Source: Mytilus galloprovincialis (Eukaryota > Mollusca > Bivalvia > Mytilida > Mytilidae). Taken from it: DNA of 64,000 nucleotides. The position numbers were made by a program, and so were the translations under genes. Where the stretch lies: NCBI RefSeq assembly GCF_965363235.1, contig NC_134838.1, positions 16,462,441-16,526,440 of the forward strand. The letters run 5' to 3'. Below the pieces are notes generated by a model. It did not search any database, was not told where the DNA came from, and worked only from the letters and a program-made list of their open reading frames with translations. Below are positions 22,551 through 34,622 of the stretch, one piece after another. Numbering within the stretch: position 1 is the stretch's first letter; each line of letters opens with the position of its first letter.

Positions 22551-25500
22551 ATGGATTTAAATTCATCTGGAGGAATTCAGTCTAAAAGTTCGTCGAAAAA
22601 CAGAAAGTTCTCGGCTGAAGTAACATCTTTAGATTCGTGGAGTGAAGCAATCGATGACGAAGAAGTAGATTTAAAAGGGAAATTCGAACGCGAAACCGGT
22701 ACAGGACAATATCAGAAAAAACAAACTAAAACGAAAACTGAGTCACAAAAACATATTAAAGATTTAAAGAATCAGAAAAGTTTAAGTAAAAAATCTGTGG
22801 TTTTGAACCCAAAAACATTGAAAAGTATCAATAATGAAGAACATGTAAGGAGCTTAGATTCGTGTCCAGATAATTATTCCAATGACACTGTACAAAATTC
22901 AACCATACAGACATTAGACCAAATTCCATCCACCTCATCTAATAGGGTTAGTGGTTGGTCATCGTCTTCATGTGAATCTGATCAGTTCACTTCATTAGAC
23001 TATTCATCACTTCCAGTACCCCTGAACTTGTCTCTGCCATTACCAATAAACAGGGAATCTTCAAGTTTCCAAAGTGACATTATGAAAACACAAGGACAAT
23101 CTTCTAAACTCAAAAGTAAATCTTATCAAGGATTAAGCAAGAACTTATCTGCCGAAGTTGGTTCTTTTTTTAATGGGGATGAAGATGAATCTGATCAACC
23201 TCGATCTCTACCTCCTGATCTGAATAGAAGTTACTTGTGGACTGATGATGTAGATCAGAAAGAAAAAGTTAAAAATAAGCTAATGTCAGTTTGGAACAAC
23301 ATGAAATATGGTAAATTAATATTTAGAGGAAAAGGGTGGTTTTGAAACATAACATCTTTGACAATTCAATATCGACTCTGTTCAAGTAAATGTACAATGT
23401 ACATGTATATATGGCATTATATGCAATATGTACATGTACATGTACTTTCTGAAAATACAGTGTACTACAAATGTATGTTCGTAATGTTGTACAATGTACA
23501 TGTATAATTCATTAATGTTTACAACTAGAGGAGATACAATATTGAATAGTCGGAATAGATTTATTTTACTTGTAGCACCCTGCTAGTAGCATGATAATGT
23601 CTTATTTGATTAGATTTTATAATAAGATGAAAAATAAATGAACATGCATTGCTATAGTTTAAAGGATTTTTTTTTATTTCAAATCCCATATGGTGCTATT
23701 TATGAAGATTGGGTATATCTAAATAAGCCTCCAAAACGTTGTATAAATGTATATGTACATTGTGCATCAATATGTTAATGAAAACTGTGACATACAAATG
23801 TACAATGACAATGTTATATACTGTATACACTTTTAACAATCTACCATGTGTAACTCATAATAGCCTGTACTAAAGCCACTAACTTATGGCACATAAAAAA
23901 GTACATGTACGTTAAAAGCTTATATAGAACTACTCTATCCTAATTCTACAATAGTAAATGTACAATGTATGTTGTAGGGTATTGTATGTACATGTATGTT
24001 GTAGGGTATTTTATGTACATGTATGTTGTAGGACTGTAGGGTATTTTATTTACAAGTATATGACCATGTATGTTGTAGGGTGTTTTATGTACATTTGTAC
24101 ATGAGCTCTTTTAAATTTCAGGTTGGACTTTAAAGACAAAAACAGCATTCAAATGTGACAGTCCAATTTTCTTACTGGGGACCTGTTACCATATTAGACC
24201 ATCTGGTATGATTATTTTCTATATATATTATATTGTACAATGTAGCATTTGAGCTACAAAATGTAACATGAAAGAACACACTTTAAACTTACATTTTGTA
24301 CATGTACATGTATGCTACATTGCTAATAAATACATTCATGACATTTTCTGACATGTAAGAACTATATATACTCACACTTTTATTAATTTATACATTGTAC
24401 ATGTACCTCTTATTGTGACTAATGCAAGTGTTAACGGTTCTTGAAATATATATTTGTTTCTCTTGATTTTTTCTAAAGTGTAAAATTTGAGTGTAACCAT
24501 ATGCATATGTGTAGGCTCTACTCTAAGTTTTTAAAACAATTATAAAAAATAGGAATTTAACCTACATGTACATGTATCAGTAATAAAACCATTTCTGTTT
24601 GTCTGTCATTATTTGGATTATCCCTTTTTTTTGAACAGACGAAGAAGTGAGGCCAGGTGAAAGAAAGAAAAGACCACCAAATGTTGAGATGTTTAAACAA
24701 GATTTTGCTAGTCAGATTTGGTTTACGTACCGTCAAGATTTCCCACAGATACCAGGAACAAAGATGACATCAGACTGTGGGTGGGGATGTATGTTACGAA
24801 GTGGACAGATGATGTTAGCGAGAGCATTCCTTACTCATTTCTTAGGAAGAGGTAAAAATTATTATTTTATGTACACTGATTAATTTTGTAAAAGTTGACG
24901 GCCTTAATGTTCTCAAAATCAAAAGTCTGTAGGGCTTTCAATAACTTCTGATTTATCTCATGTCCTGACAAAATATGGAAAAAATGTTATTGTTTGTCAT
25001 GTTAATTGGATGTTTATGAAAATTAATATTTGATGTAAAGTTTATTATCTTAAGTGAAAATACAGTTTATGATTTGGGGTAGTACAGCAGGTAGAAGGAT
25101 GACTCAAGCTGTTGCCATAAGTTATGAACTGTTCAACAAATGCTTGTAAAATTTATATTCATGTTGTTAGATTGTTACATCAGATTAAAAACGAAGGCCA
25201 AGTTTGAAATCAACTGTTTTTACTTTCATGACTTATAATTACAATGCTAAAATCTAGAGTAATGGTTCTTGATCGATTAGAAAATGGCACCTATGTCATT
25301 TTCGTGCAGTAAGATGAGTTACTGATGACAAAATTGGGATCACTTTTCATTTTTACCTTCAAGAGTTATGGTATTTAATTGATTGGATTATGACACTTTT
25401 GATATAAGCAACTACAGGTGATGATGGTATAGCCTCCAACAATGAGTCAAATCCTATACTGTATATATAGTCATGCTACATATAGTTATCTATAAAAGGC

Positions 25501-28500
25501 CCAATAGGACAAACAGAGAAAAAATTCAAACAAATAGCATAGATAAAAGAAAAAAAAATATGATGACAGCAAATCAACATAAGCTGTTGATTGACAGGCT
25601 CCTGACATAGGACAATTGCATTAAGTAATTGTTACTAGGGTAAACCCTCTCCTAACCTGAGACAATAATATTAATGGAACAGCACAAAACAAGTTTCAAT
25701 AATTGTTGTTATTTTTATGTACAATAATATCTCAACTTAGCACTCATGATAATGGTGATGTCGAAGAAAAATGTCAATATTATGAAGCTTTCCTAATGCT
25801 GTTGGAATTCTGTTTCTTTCTCACCATAATCACAAATTTGTTATTTTAATTTGTATGTTCCTGCATTCTGTTAAATAATTCATTGATTTTATGGTTTTAG
25901 ATTGGAATGTATTTCGGGAGCAGTCAAGAGAGCATGATACATACAGAAGACAAATTATTCGTTGGTTTGGTGATTTTCCAAGTGAAAATTCGCCGTTTTC
26001 AATTCATCGTCTAGTAGAAGCAGGGAAGTCACATGGTAAACAGCCAGGCGATTGGTATGGTCCTTCATCTGTGGCTTTTATACTCAGGTAAAACTAACAT
26101 ATTATGCTCTGGTTTTGTGCTGTGACTGCATTTATAGAAGCAAGGCAAAACATAGATGTTGCTTTTCTACTAATTTCAATTGTCAAAACTAATCTCATTT
26201 ATATGCAGCAATTCAGGACCCATCCCTTCAGCAAACATGTGCTGCAGTGATTTACATTGTTCAAGTTTCTGATTATTTACAAAGTTATATTTTATAAGTA
26301 GATGTATGGTATGCTGTCATTTCAGTTACAAGTGCCTTGAAGAGGAATGTTGGGATGTGCTTTATATAATTGATTTACTTACCCAATGTCTGTTGTCACA
26401 TTATGGGAGATAATTTCAAGTTTGATAAAAATATTATCAAAAGATGTGTTATATTCATCATCTACTTCACATGCCACATGTACAAGTGACAAAATAGTTG
26501 TAATTTAATCAATTATATTAAAAGTAATCGGACCAATATCTGAATGACAATGCAAAGTATCTAGGAAAAACAAAGTTTAATTAGTTTAGAGTTTCCCAAC
26601 CGACACTCACATTTTATTGAAAATCTCTCAACAATGAGAAAAACACATGGTTAGCTATGATAGGCCCAAGTTTACAAAAATGAAATAATTAAAAAGTGAA
26701 AACCAGCAACCAGATTCATACTACAACAATAAACAAAAAACAGTTATACAGATGATAAGCATCAACAACCACTGGATACATGGTCTTGGCATAGAACATG
26801 TACATGTGAGTGGTTGAACACTTAATCTTAAAATATCTATTCTTCAATTCTTAAATTAATCCCTGTTGCCATGAAATTTAAACTTAATTGTTCACACTCT
26901 GAGTCTTTTCCTTTTAACTTTAGTGGATAGTCTTCTCATTATCAATCAAGCCTTATCTCCTAATTTTTATATTGATCAAATTTTAATTTGGTAGTCTTGG
27001 CAACATTAAATACAAATCAGTAACGGCATGATATTAACGAGATTTGAAACAGAGAAAACACACAAATATTATCTCATGCTTTTAATTTTGAAAACATTAT
27101 ATCTCAAACTTTTTCTTTACAGAGAATCTATGCAGAAAGCAATTGAGACTCAGCCTCTACTTGAAAACGTTGTTGTGTATGTGGCACAGGATTGTACAGG
27201 TATAATAAAACTTTTAAGTACTCAAGGCTTTAAAAGGGTAGATGAAATACTTCATATTTTAAAGTTTCATGAAAAAATATCAAGAGAATATTAGAAGTGT
27301 AATAATGCCTGATGAACAGCTATTTGCAAAGACCAAGGGATGTGCTAGTAACTCCTTGTACATGTAGAACAAAATGCATCTGATGTATATTTTAAAATAC
27401 CAAAATGTATTTAATCATTTTTTTTACAAGATTCAGTCAGTGAAATAAAGTAAAGTTGCAGAAATGAAACAAGGTTACTCTGAATATATGTATGGGCCCA
27501 ATAAATGAATAACTCAGGATGTGCCATGAAAAGTTTATTTTATTCTGTTGTAGTATACAAAAAAGACATCCATGAGATGTGTTGTGCAAGAGGAAGATCA
27601 ACAACTAAATTTGGCAGTTCTTCTGATTCAACCGAAACAGTTGTGGACACACAGACAGAGGAAGAGGAGTGGAAGAGAGCAGCAATTATTCTAGTACCAG
27701 TCCGTCTTGGAGGAGAGGAATTAAACCCTGTTTACATACCTTGTATCAAGAGTCTTCTAGCACAGGATGGGTGTATTGGTATAATTGGAGGAAAACCTAA
27801 AACATCACTTTATTTTGTAGGATGGCAAGGTAACTATTCTAATGTGAAAGATAGAAAAATTTTCATAACATTGTGGACAACCGCAATACTTATGTTGGTA
27901 ATAATACTGAATAATTTACCTTGAACTTGTTTGTCATCGGCTATCAATAACAGTGATTTTATGCTCACTCAGCCTGTCAGAAGCCTTCCAATAGGGATTT
28001 AAATAGAATAAAAGAGTAAAGTACATGCAGGTGTCTGAGAAGAATATCCAGTGGAAAATATTTCATGCATTGTCATGACAATTGAATAATTAAAAATAAG
28101 TGAATGTTTTTATGATTTTATCATGTATCCTTACTATCCTATTATCTTTTTTTTCTATTTTCAGATGACAAAGTTATATATTTAGATCCTCACTACTGTC
28201 AAGATGCAATAGACACTAGAGAAAGAAATTTTCCAATTCAGGTTTGTTGTGTTGTTAATGTTCCATCTATCAGTTGATTATAGAAATGTACCATTTCCTA
28301 GGCTAAACAATGGGAAATATTGAATAAGATCTTATCCAAATATCAATGATCAACCATTATTTACCCTGTGCATAAAAACTAAGGTGTAACTAACTGTTTG
28401 ACTTATATAACCACAAGTTGATACAAATTAATAAATACGGATATAATTATGGTTTTCATCTCTTGAGGAGTGGGAGTGAATTGTTATTTTTGTTAAATTT

Positions 28501-29676
28501 ATTCATGAATTCTACTCGTTAATGACGATGTTGAAATAAACAATTATTACATACATCTGAATGCTATAATAAAATTGAGAAAGAAAATGGGGAATGTGTC
28601 AAAGCGACAACAACACGACCATAGAGCAGACAACAAGTTGACGAATTTGGTTAAATTTCATTTGGTTGCTGTTTTGTGTCTCCTTTTTTAAAAGATTGAC
28701 CATTTAAAATGCAAACTAGAAGTGCATACATACATGTAGTTTATGCAATCCAACTTGGTGATTACCAATGACATATGAGGTATAAGAATTGATATTATCA
28801 ATCATTACAATAACTTGAAGCCATTTCATTTTTTGCATTTTAACTTTGGTGCAATATAAATACAAAATAAAAAATGTTATACATGTATATATTTCATCTT
28901 AATTCCATTATTTTTTTTCCAGACTTTTCACTGTTTATCACCAAGGAAAATCTCTTTAACAAAAATGGATCCTAGCTGTACCATTGGATTTTACTGTAAG
29001 ACAAGAGCTGAATTTAACAGTTTTGTAAAGCAAACAGAAGAGGTTTGTACATTCACATTCAGAATTATATAAATCATAAAAGAAGAGAGCAGTAGCTGAA
29101 GTGGCAAAGTTTGCTTCATTATACAGTAACAAAACACTTTTATTTGTAACTGATTATTTTCTACTACTTTTGTGAAAAAAAATTCAATACTGACATATAG
29201 GAATTCAAAGTTTAACTTATTGTGATTTTTGTTATAATTTTTCATTTACAGCTTCTCATAATAAAAGTAAGGAGAAAGGGTATGATAGCACTAATAAGGC
29301 AACTATCCATAAAACCAAACACAAAGATGCGAACAACTGCAGGTCACTGTAATGCAAATTAAAAGGGTTCAATATTTAAATTTGGAGTCCAATTCGTCAT
29401 AAATTTAGAATAATAGTTTGGAAAAAAAACCAATTTATAATGGCACATAGCTAATAACCGTATATTCATGTTTATTTTTAGATGATTTCACCACCTAAAC
29501 AGAAACTTTCTTATCCAATGTTTGTATTCAATGAAGGAAACTCGACAGATGCTAATATAGAGAGTGATAGCTTTGAGAAAGAAGACCGTCTGCTTAGAGT
29601 CAAACATTACAAAATGGATCAGTATGGACGTATTAGATCTGGAACAGAAGAAACAGAAGAATTTGTTGTATTATAA
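22551..29676 (+). CDS. ATG4: ATG4C/D-type cysteine protease (autophagy), 9 coding exons
   Basis: Exons 22551-23310, 24122-24205, 24639-24851, 25901-26087, 27123-27199, 27554-27829, 28165-28241, 28923-29042 and 29482-29676 join in phase into 662 aa. ATG4 processes and delipidates ATG8/LC3/GABARAP in the cytosol. The catalytic Cys is C332 in [14 protein letters not shown]404 lies in GDWYGP, and Asp540/His542 lie in [29 protein letters not shown] and SCTIGFYCK are typical of ATG4C/D. The tail ends TEEFVVL, a C-terminal LIR-like motif as in ATG4C. The first 240 residues are Ser/Lys-rich and disordered, far longer than in human ATG4C/D (about 460-470 aa). Residues near 34-43 ([10 protein letters not shown]) are acidic; vertebrate ATG4D has a caspase site in its N-terminus, but homology is not shown. 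Confidence 0.96.
23390..24110. repeat. TGTACA-rich stretch and about 30-bp minisatellite in ATG4 intron 1
   Basis: Words TGTACATGTA and ACAATGTACAT recur throughout. From 23955 to 24105 they form four to five irregular units of TATGTTGTAGGGTATTTTAT plus TGTACATG. The array ends only about 12 bases before the exon 2 acceptor. Confidence 0.75.
25545..25700 (-). repeat. Mussel-type dispersed repeat fragment in ATG4 intron 3
   Basis: It contains GACAGGCTCCTGACATAGGA and AACCCTCTCCTAACCTGAGA, the same word order as the copy at 11270-11400. Confidence 0.65.
26690..26830 (-). repeat. Mussel-type dispersed repeat fragment in ATG4 intron 4
   Basis: CAACAACCACTGGATACATGG and TGGTCTTGGCATAG resemble the CAACCACTGAACTATTGGC region of the family. 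Strongly diverged. Confidence 0.45.
27859..28045 (+). repeat. Dispersed about 187-bp repeat, copy 1
   Basis: It shares ACTTATGTTGGTAATAATAC, TTGTCATCGGCTATC and GTCAGAAGCCTTCCAATAGG with 31153-31338, differing at scattered sites. It starts 30 bp after ATG4 exon 6 and extends that exon's reading frame spuriously. The family is unknown; it may be a segmental copy rather than a transposon. Confidence 0.85.
28570..28625 (-). repeat. Fragment of the 'GGTCGGGTTGTTGTCTC' mussel repeat
   Basis: AATGGGGAATGTGTCAAAG followed by ACCATAGAGCAGACAAC is the reverse complement of the end of the repeat at 11925-12215. It lies in ATG4 intron 7. Confidence 0.75.
29270..29352 (-). repeat. Mussel-type dispersed repeat fragment in ATG4 intron 8
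   Basis: TATGATAGCACTAATAAGGC, CAACTATCCA and CAACTGCAGGTCACTGT correspond in reverse order to the repeat at 16345-16460. Confidence 0.6.
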
Positions 29677-29781
29677 CAAAGATTTAATTAGGGTTGACAT
29701 TTATTTTTTAACAGCTATGTTTATTAAATGCTAAATATTAGGAAAGTTATTTTAAAGTTGTTTTAAGCTTAACAGTTTTAA

Positions 29782-29787
29782 AATAAA
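29782..29787 (+). promoter_or_regulatory. Candidate polyadenylation signal AATAAA for ATG4
   Basis: AATAAA lies about 105 bp after the ATG4 stop codon, the first such signal downstream. If used, the hairpin at 29826-29884 lies just beyond the cleavage site. Confidence 0.5.
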
Positions 29788-29825
29788 ACACATTGTTAGT
29801 TATGAAGAAAATGAGTTATTTTTGT

Positions 29826-29884
29826 GTAATCAGGGGTGTACTGAATTTCACATCAGTTTGGAAAATTCATACACCCCTGATTAC
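29826..29884. repeat. Hairpin with 15-bp perfect arms after ATG4
   Basis: GTAATCAGGGGTGTA at 29826-29840 pairs perfectly with TACACCCCTGATTAC at 29870-29884, and pairing extends inward (TGAATTT/AAATTCA) with a one-base bulge. It could be a 3' UTR stem-loop, a terminator-like structure or a tiny foldback element. Confidence 0.75.
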
Positions 29885-30629
29885 TTCAAGATAAAAAATA
29901 TATTGCTTTACTCATTTTTATATCAGGATGTAAAAATTGAAAAATGAGTATGGAGAACTTCCACTACAACATTTTTTCAACACTGATGTTGCTGTGCATT
30001 ATCAAATATTACCTCTTTTTACTGTTTTTTTTTTTTCTGGATATCTTGAATTTAATTTTATGTTTTTTTTTAATTTTTAGGTGAGCAAGAGGTATTTACT
30101 TTTTTAAAGTTGAAAAGAAATTAAAAGTGATTAAAAAAAATATGTTTCAGTTGAAAAAAAAATGTGATTAACATCTGGACTTGGTACTGATTTTGAAAAA
30201 AATGAACGGGTATGAGAATGATTCTGAATTTGCATAATATCATTCAATAAATGGCTGGGAAGTACTTGAATTTACTACACACTCATTTTTAAGTGTTAAA
30301 TTGTAATCTTTGATAATGATTTATCAATTTATAAAAAAAACATTAATAAATATACAGTATAAAATAATTTAAACTTCATCTGGATTGTAAATCAAAAGCA
30401 GATTTTTTAAGAAAATGCTTTATAGAAATACAGCGGGTCAGAGCTAATGTATAAATCCCTCCAATCTGTTTTCAGGTTATGTTTAGTTGGTCAGTAATAA
30501 ATAATTATGTTTTAAGTTAACAATTTTATTTGCATTTCATGATTTTAAAATTATTCAAATACTAAAGTTGACATGTATTCTATAATAAACAATTTTAGCT
30601 TTTTAAAAAAAAATCAATAACTTTTTAAA

Positions 30630-30952
30630 TATAACAGGCTATTATTTGAACTTGGAATTATTTTTAATTATGGAATTTGCATAATTTCTTGTGTTTAAAG
30701 TTTTTAATAAGTTCCATGTTTATTTGGTATTATAATGTTTTGAGCAGTTCATAAAACTTCCCATACAATTCAATTTGTATAGATAGTGTTGTGCGCGGCA
30801 CAGTGCATTCTATTGAAAATGTACTATCTTCTTTGTAATAGAAAGTGTTGTGCGCAGCACAGAACATTTAAGTACAAAACATTTTAAACACAAGAAATTA
30901 TGCAAATTCCATAATTAAAAATAATTCTAAGTTTAAATAATAGCCTGTTATA
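30630..30952. mobile_element. 323-bp foldback/MITE with about 68-bp inverted ends
   Basis: TATAACAGGCTATTATTTGA at the left end and its complement at the right end begin inverted arms of about 68 bp (30630-30697 and 30885-30952) with few mismatches. The centre holds two copies of AGTGTTGTGCGC plus GGCACAG or AGCACAG. The ends start and finish with TA. No coding capacity. Confidence 0.85.
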
Positions 30953-31152
30953 TGTTTCCTTAACATATAATGAAATATCTAATTGGGTTTTGACCTTTAA
31001 AAAAGCTGTTCTAGTATCCATTAAAATATAAAAATCAGGAAAACTTTAAAATTTTTAAAACTATATGGATATACTGTGTCTTTAGTTTGAACCATGCTGG
31101 AAATAGACTTATCAATAATTTTGTTAGCACTTGAGCTACAAACAAGTAGAAC

Positions 31153-31338
31153 CATTTTCATAACAGTGTGTGCTACAACAACACTTATGTTGGTAATAAT
31201 ACTGAATCATTTACATTTAAATTGTTTGTCATCGGCTATCGATAACAGTGATTTTATGCTCACTCAGACAGTCAGAAGCCTTCCAATAGGGATTTGAATA
31301 GAATAAATGAGTAAAGTACATGCAGGTGCCTGAGAAGA
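31153..31338 (+). repeat. Dispersed about 187-bp repeat, copy 2
   Basis: Partner of 27859-28045 in the same orientation, 3.3 kb downstream. The 67-aa open frame across it is a repeat shadow. Confidence 0.85.
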
Positions 31339-31848
31339 AAAAAAGAAAGTTTAAGTATTCAGTATTTAAATCAACCTGAGCAAGCCAAGAAATGGTCTTA
31401 TCCATGCTGTTATGAAATAATTCTATCTGTCTTCATTCATGTACAGATTTTAGGCAAAATATAAATTTGGGAATCAATGCTACATTTATTATTGTAAATG
31501 TGACATTGTGATACAGAACCAGTGTTAGAAATAGGAATAGAAAATCATTCAACAAATAAAACTGTCAGTGTTTATACTTGTCATGTACCATTTACTAGTA
31601 GGATTGTCAAAATTCATATGTATTCATTATTTTTGCTTCTTAACTTTGTTTGCTGATTCTTAGGATTTATGTTTATTTTAATGATAATGGTAATTTAAAT
31701 ACAAATTTATTCTGTTATACAATTTTTATTCTGTTGATTTGTACAGTTAATTTCCAGGTGAAATTTATACATTTATTAGTTTATTAAATCATAAAGACAA
31801 ATTAATGATCTTCAAAAGGTGATGATAAACAATTTTGAACTTTTTATG

Positions 31849-32306
31849 CCCCACCTACAATAGTAGAGGGGCCTTATATTTTCTGGTCTGTGCGTAATCC
31901 GTTTGTTTGTACGTTTGTTCGTCTGTCTCGCTTCAGGTTAAAGTTTTTGGTCAAGGTAGTTTTTGATGAAGCTGAAGTCCAATCAAATTGAAACTTGGTA
32001 CACATGTTCTTTATGATATGATCTTTCTAATTTAAAAGCCAAATTAGACTTTTGACCCCAATTCCACGGTCCACTGAACATAGAAAATGAAAGTGCAGGT
32101 CTCAGGTTAAAGTTTTTGGTCAAGGTAGCTTTTAATGAAGTTGAAGTTCAATCAACTTGAAACTTAGTACAATGTACACATGTTCACTATGGTATGATCT
32201 TTCTAATTTTAATGCCACATTATTTTTTACCCAATTTCACGGTCCATCAAACATTGAAAATTATAGTGCAAGTGGGGCATCCGTGTACTTTTGACACATT
32301 CTTGTT
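31849..32306 (+). repeat. Bivalve 'ATGCCCC' dispersed repeat, full-looking copy
   Basis: It begins TTTATGCCCCACCTACAATA, passes TCGTCTGTCTCGCTTCAGG, and ends GTGCAAGTGGGGCATCCGTG followed by ACACATTCTTGTT. The core unit with TTAAAGTTTTTGGTCAAGG occurs twice in tandem (about 31936 and 32106), so the copy at 3176 is a one-unit form. Confidence 0.85.
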
Positions 32307-33099
32307 ATCTTTTAATTTGAAGAAAAATGTACCTGAAATGATAAATTCATTTTATTTTCCATTAGTTTAGATGTTTAGATTACAAAGAGAAGAAGTATAA
32401 ATGGTGAACACTCATGACAAATATATTGTAGCAGAAAACTATATTTACAAAATTATTTATGAGGTGCAATATTGCCATAATATATATATATAATCTGTTA
32501 AAAATTTTGTTATGTACATATGGTTTGAAATTTGTAGATATGTTATTTATTTTTTTTCTAATTTTTTTAGTGTTGAATGAATGTTTTGATTTGTTATACT
32601 TTTACATAATACATATAGAATATGTCATTATTTATTGTTAAATTGGTGATAATTCCAAGTAAAAAAAAAATCATTTTAAATAATAACAAGAAAATGGTTT
32701 AACATTAAATCATTACTCTTAACCTGAAGAATTAAATTCGTCCCTTAGATATTTTTTCACAATAAATCAAAAATTTAAGTAGCTTCCTGTTTCAATGAAA
32801 ACATTTTCGGGGAATTCTGATGAATACTGGATAGTTGTCTAATTGGCAATCATACCACTTCTCCATATTATCAGATTTGGGTAGATTATGAAAAGATTTT
32901 TGGGTTTTTATAAGGAATGGAGTTACATTTTGCACCATTTCACTACCTTTTTACACTAAAGAAACTGAAAGAATTGAGTTTGTATATGGCATTAATATTT
33001 GAAGTATTTTAATTGTCCCTTCATTTATTACCATTACAGGTATCAATGGTAATAATTATTTATATTCATTCACATAAAGGATGTTACTGGATTATGGAA

Positions 33100-33300
33100 T
33101 ACTGTGAATTCATGTTAGTGGGATCTATTATTTGTGGATTGGGGAAAAAATTGCATTTTTGTGTATTTTTTATTTTGACTTCGTCTGCATTTAAGTCTAC
33201 AGAACATGTGTCTCTTGTTGAACATTTAAATTTGTGGTTTACCTATACCCATGAAGTCCACAAAATTTGGTATCCCACAGATAATAAAGAATGCACAGTA
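33100..33300. mobile_element. MITE with TACTGTGAATTCAT... ends
   Basis: The ends TACTGTGAATTCAT and AATGCACAGTA are imperfect inverted copies; inside are AACATTTAAATTTGTGG and CACAAAATTTGGTATCC. A second member is at 43297-43480. The family is common in bivalves and flanked by TA. The 98-aa open frame over it is not a gene. Confidence 0.75.
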
Positions 33301-34622
33301 GCCAGTTAAATCTTTGAACAATTTTGCCTGGAAGAGTTGAAGTCTTAGCTATAGTATTACATGTATTACATATTGATGAAATGACAATTAAGTCGGACTA
33401 TATTATTTTATTCATACCTATACCAAAGTGCCAGATAATGGGTGTATGATACTTTTTAGGATTAATTGTCCTCCACTTGGGGTACCAACCTTGTGGTCCT
33501 GAATAGATATAAGGATGATACAGATATCAGTGGGCATGACTATGATACCAAAAGTTTGGGAAGCCAAATATATTGTACATAAACTAATAAGCATCAAAAC
33601 CAAAAGTCCTTAACAGAATGCATGTTGTTTTAAATATTATTTTTCCCAGAGTTGCAATATAACTTTTGATACAAATTAAGGAAAAAAGATTCAATGTCAA
33701 TTATGGTACTGTCATTTATATGGAATCATCTGTATAGTTCTACCATCAAAGTGTAAAAATATAAAAGTATGATTAGTAAAATTTGTTTTGCAGTAGATTC
33801 CTGGCATAAAATGAATTTAAATGTACACCACAGTCTAAATGTTTAAGATTCAAGAAGAAAATTTATTCATACTTAAAATTATTAAAAAAAAATAATCCTT
33901 CATTTTTGCTTTCCTTACAACACACTGTTCTACATTTGTATTTACTTTTGTTTTACATTCATATAAGTGTGCACTTAGTCATCCTTGGAGTTAATCTTGT
34001 CTTATGATAATGACCTGACATATAAAGTTAATGTCTAGACATACTTTAAACATTTGGGGAAGTATTTTCTCTTTTTTGATAAAAGGCAATTCCTGTATAA
34101 ACTTAAACATCTCAATTAAACAATTATTTTACTTCATACTTACAGTTTATTGATATAAAAAAATGATAATGAATATTTGATAATTGACTTTTCAATTTTA
34201 GTTAAAGCCTTATTAATTTCTGCAATTATCATAAAAATGTATCAATATTTGTTATGAATTTTAATAAAAAAAATGAGAATTATTTCTTGTTTTCTTTGTC
34301 TTTCTTATTGGTTTAGTTGTTTTAAACTGAATCAATTGGGTTTTTGTTTTTATATATAAATCACTATGATTGAAGTGTGGGCAGTTCAAAAAATAATAAA
34401 TCAGTTGGAGTTTTTTTATCAAGCTGAGGAAAGAAAAAATTATTGCTGACATCAGTGTCAGTAGCCTCAACAGTTGTTTGAAAAAGGTCAGTTTAAGGGG
34501 AACCACTACATGTTACGGTTGGTCAATGAAGTATTTGGTCCTGTTTCTTCAGTCATGGTCAATTGATGCTTGAACAACATATGATTTTGATCTTCAATTT
34601 ATTATCTTATCCCTCTTCTTTT

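Noticed and set aside
27028-27294. 88-aa frame starting at 27028
   Set aside because: Only its middle (27123-27199) is ATG4 exon 5; both ends are intron read-through.
33013-33309. 98-aa plus-strand frame
   Set aside because: It translates a MITE (33100-33300) that recurs at 43297.
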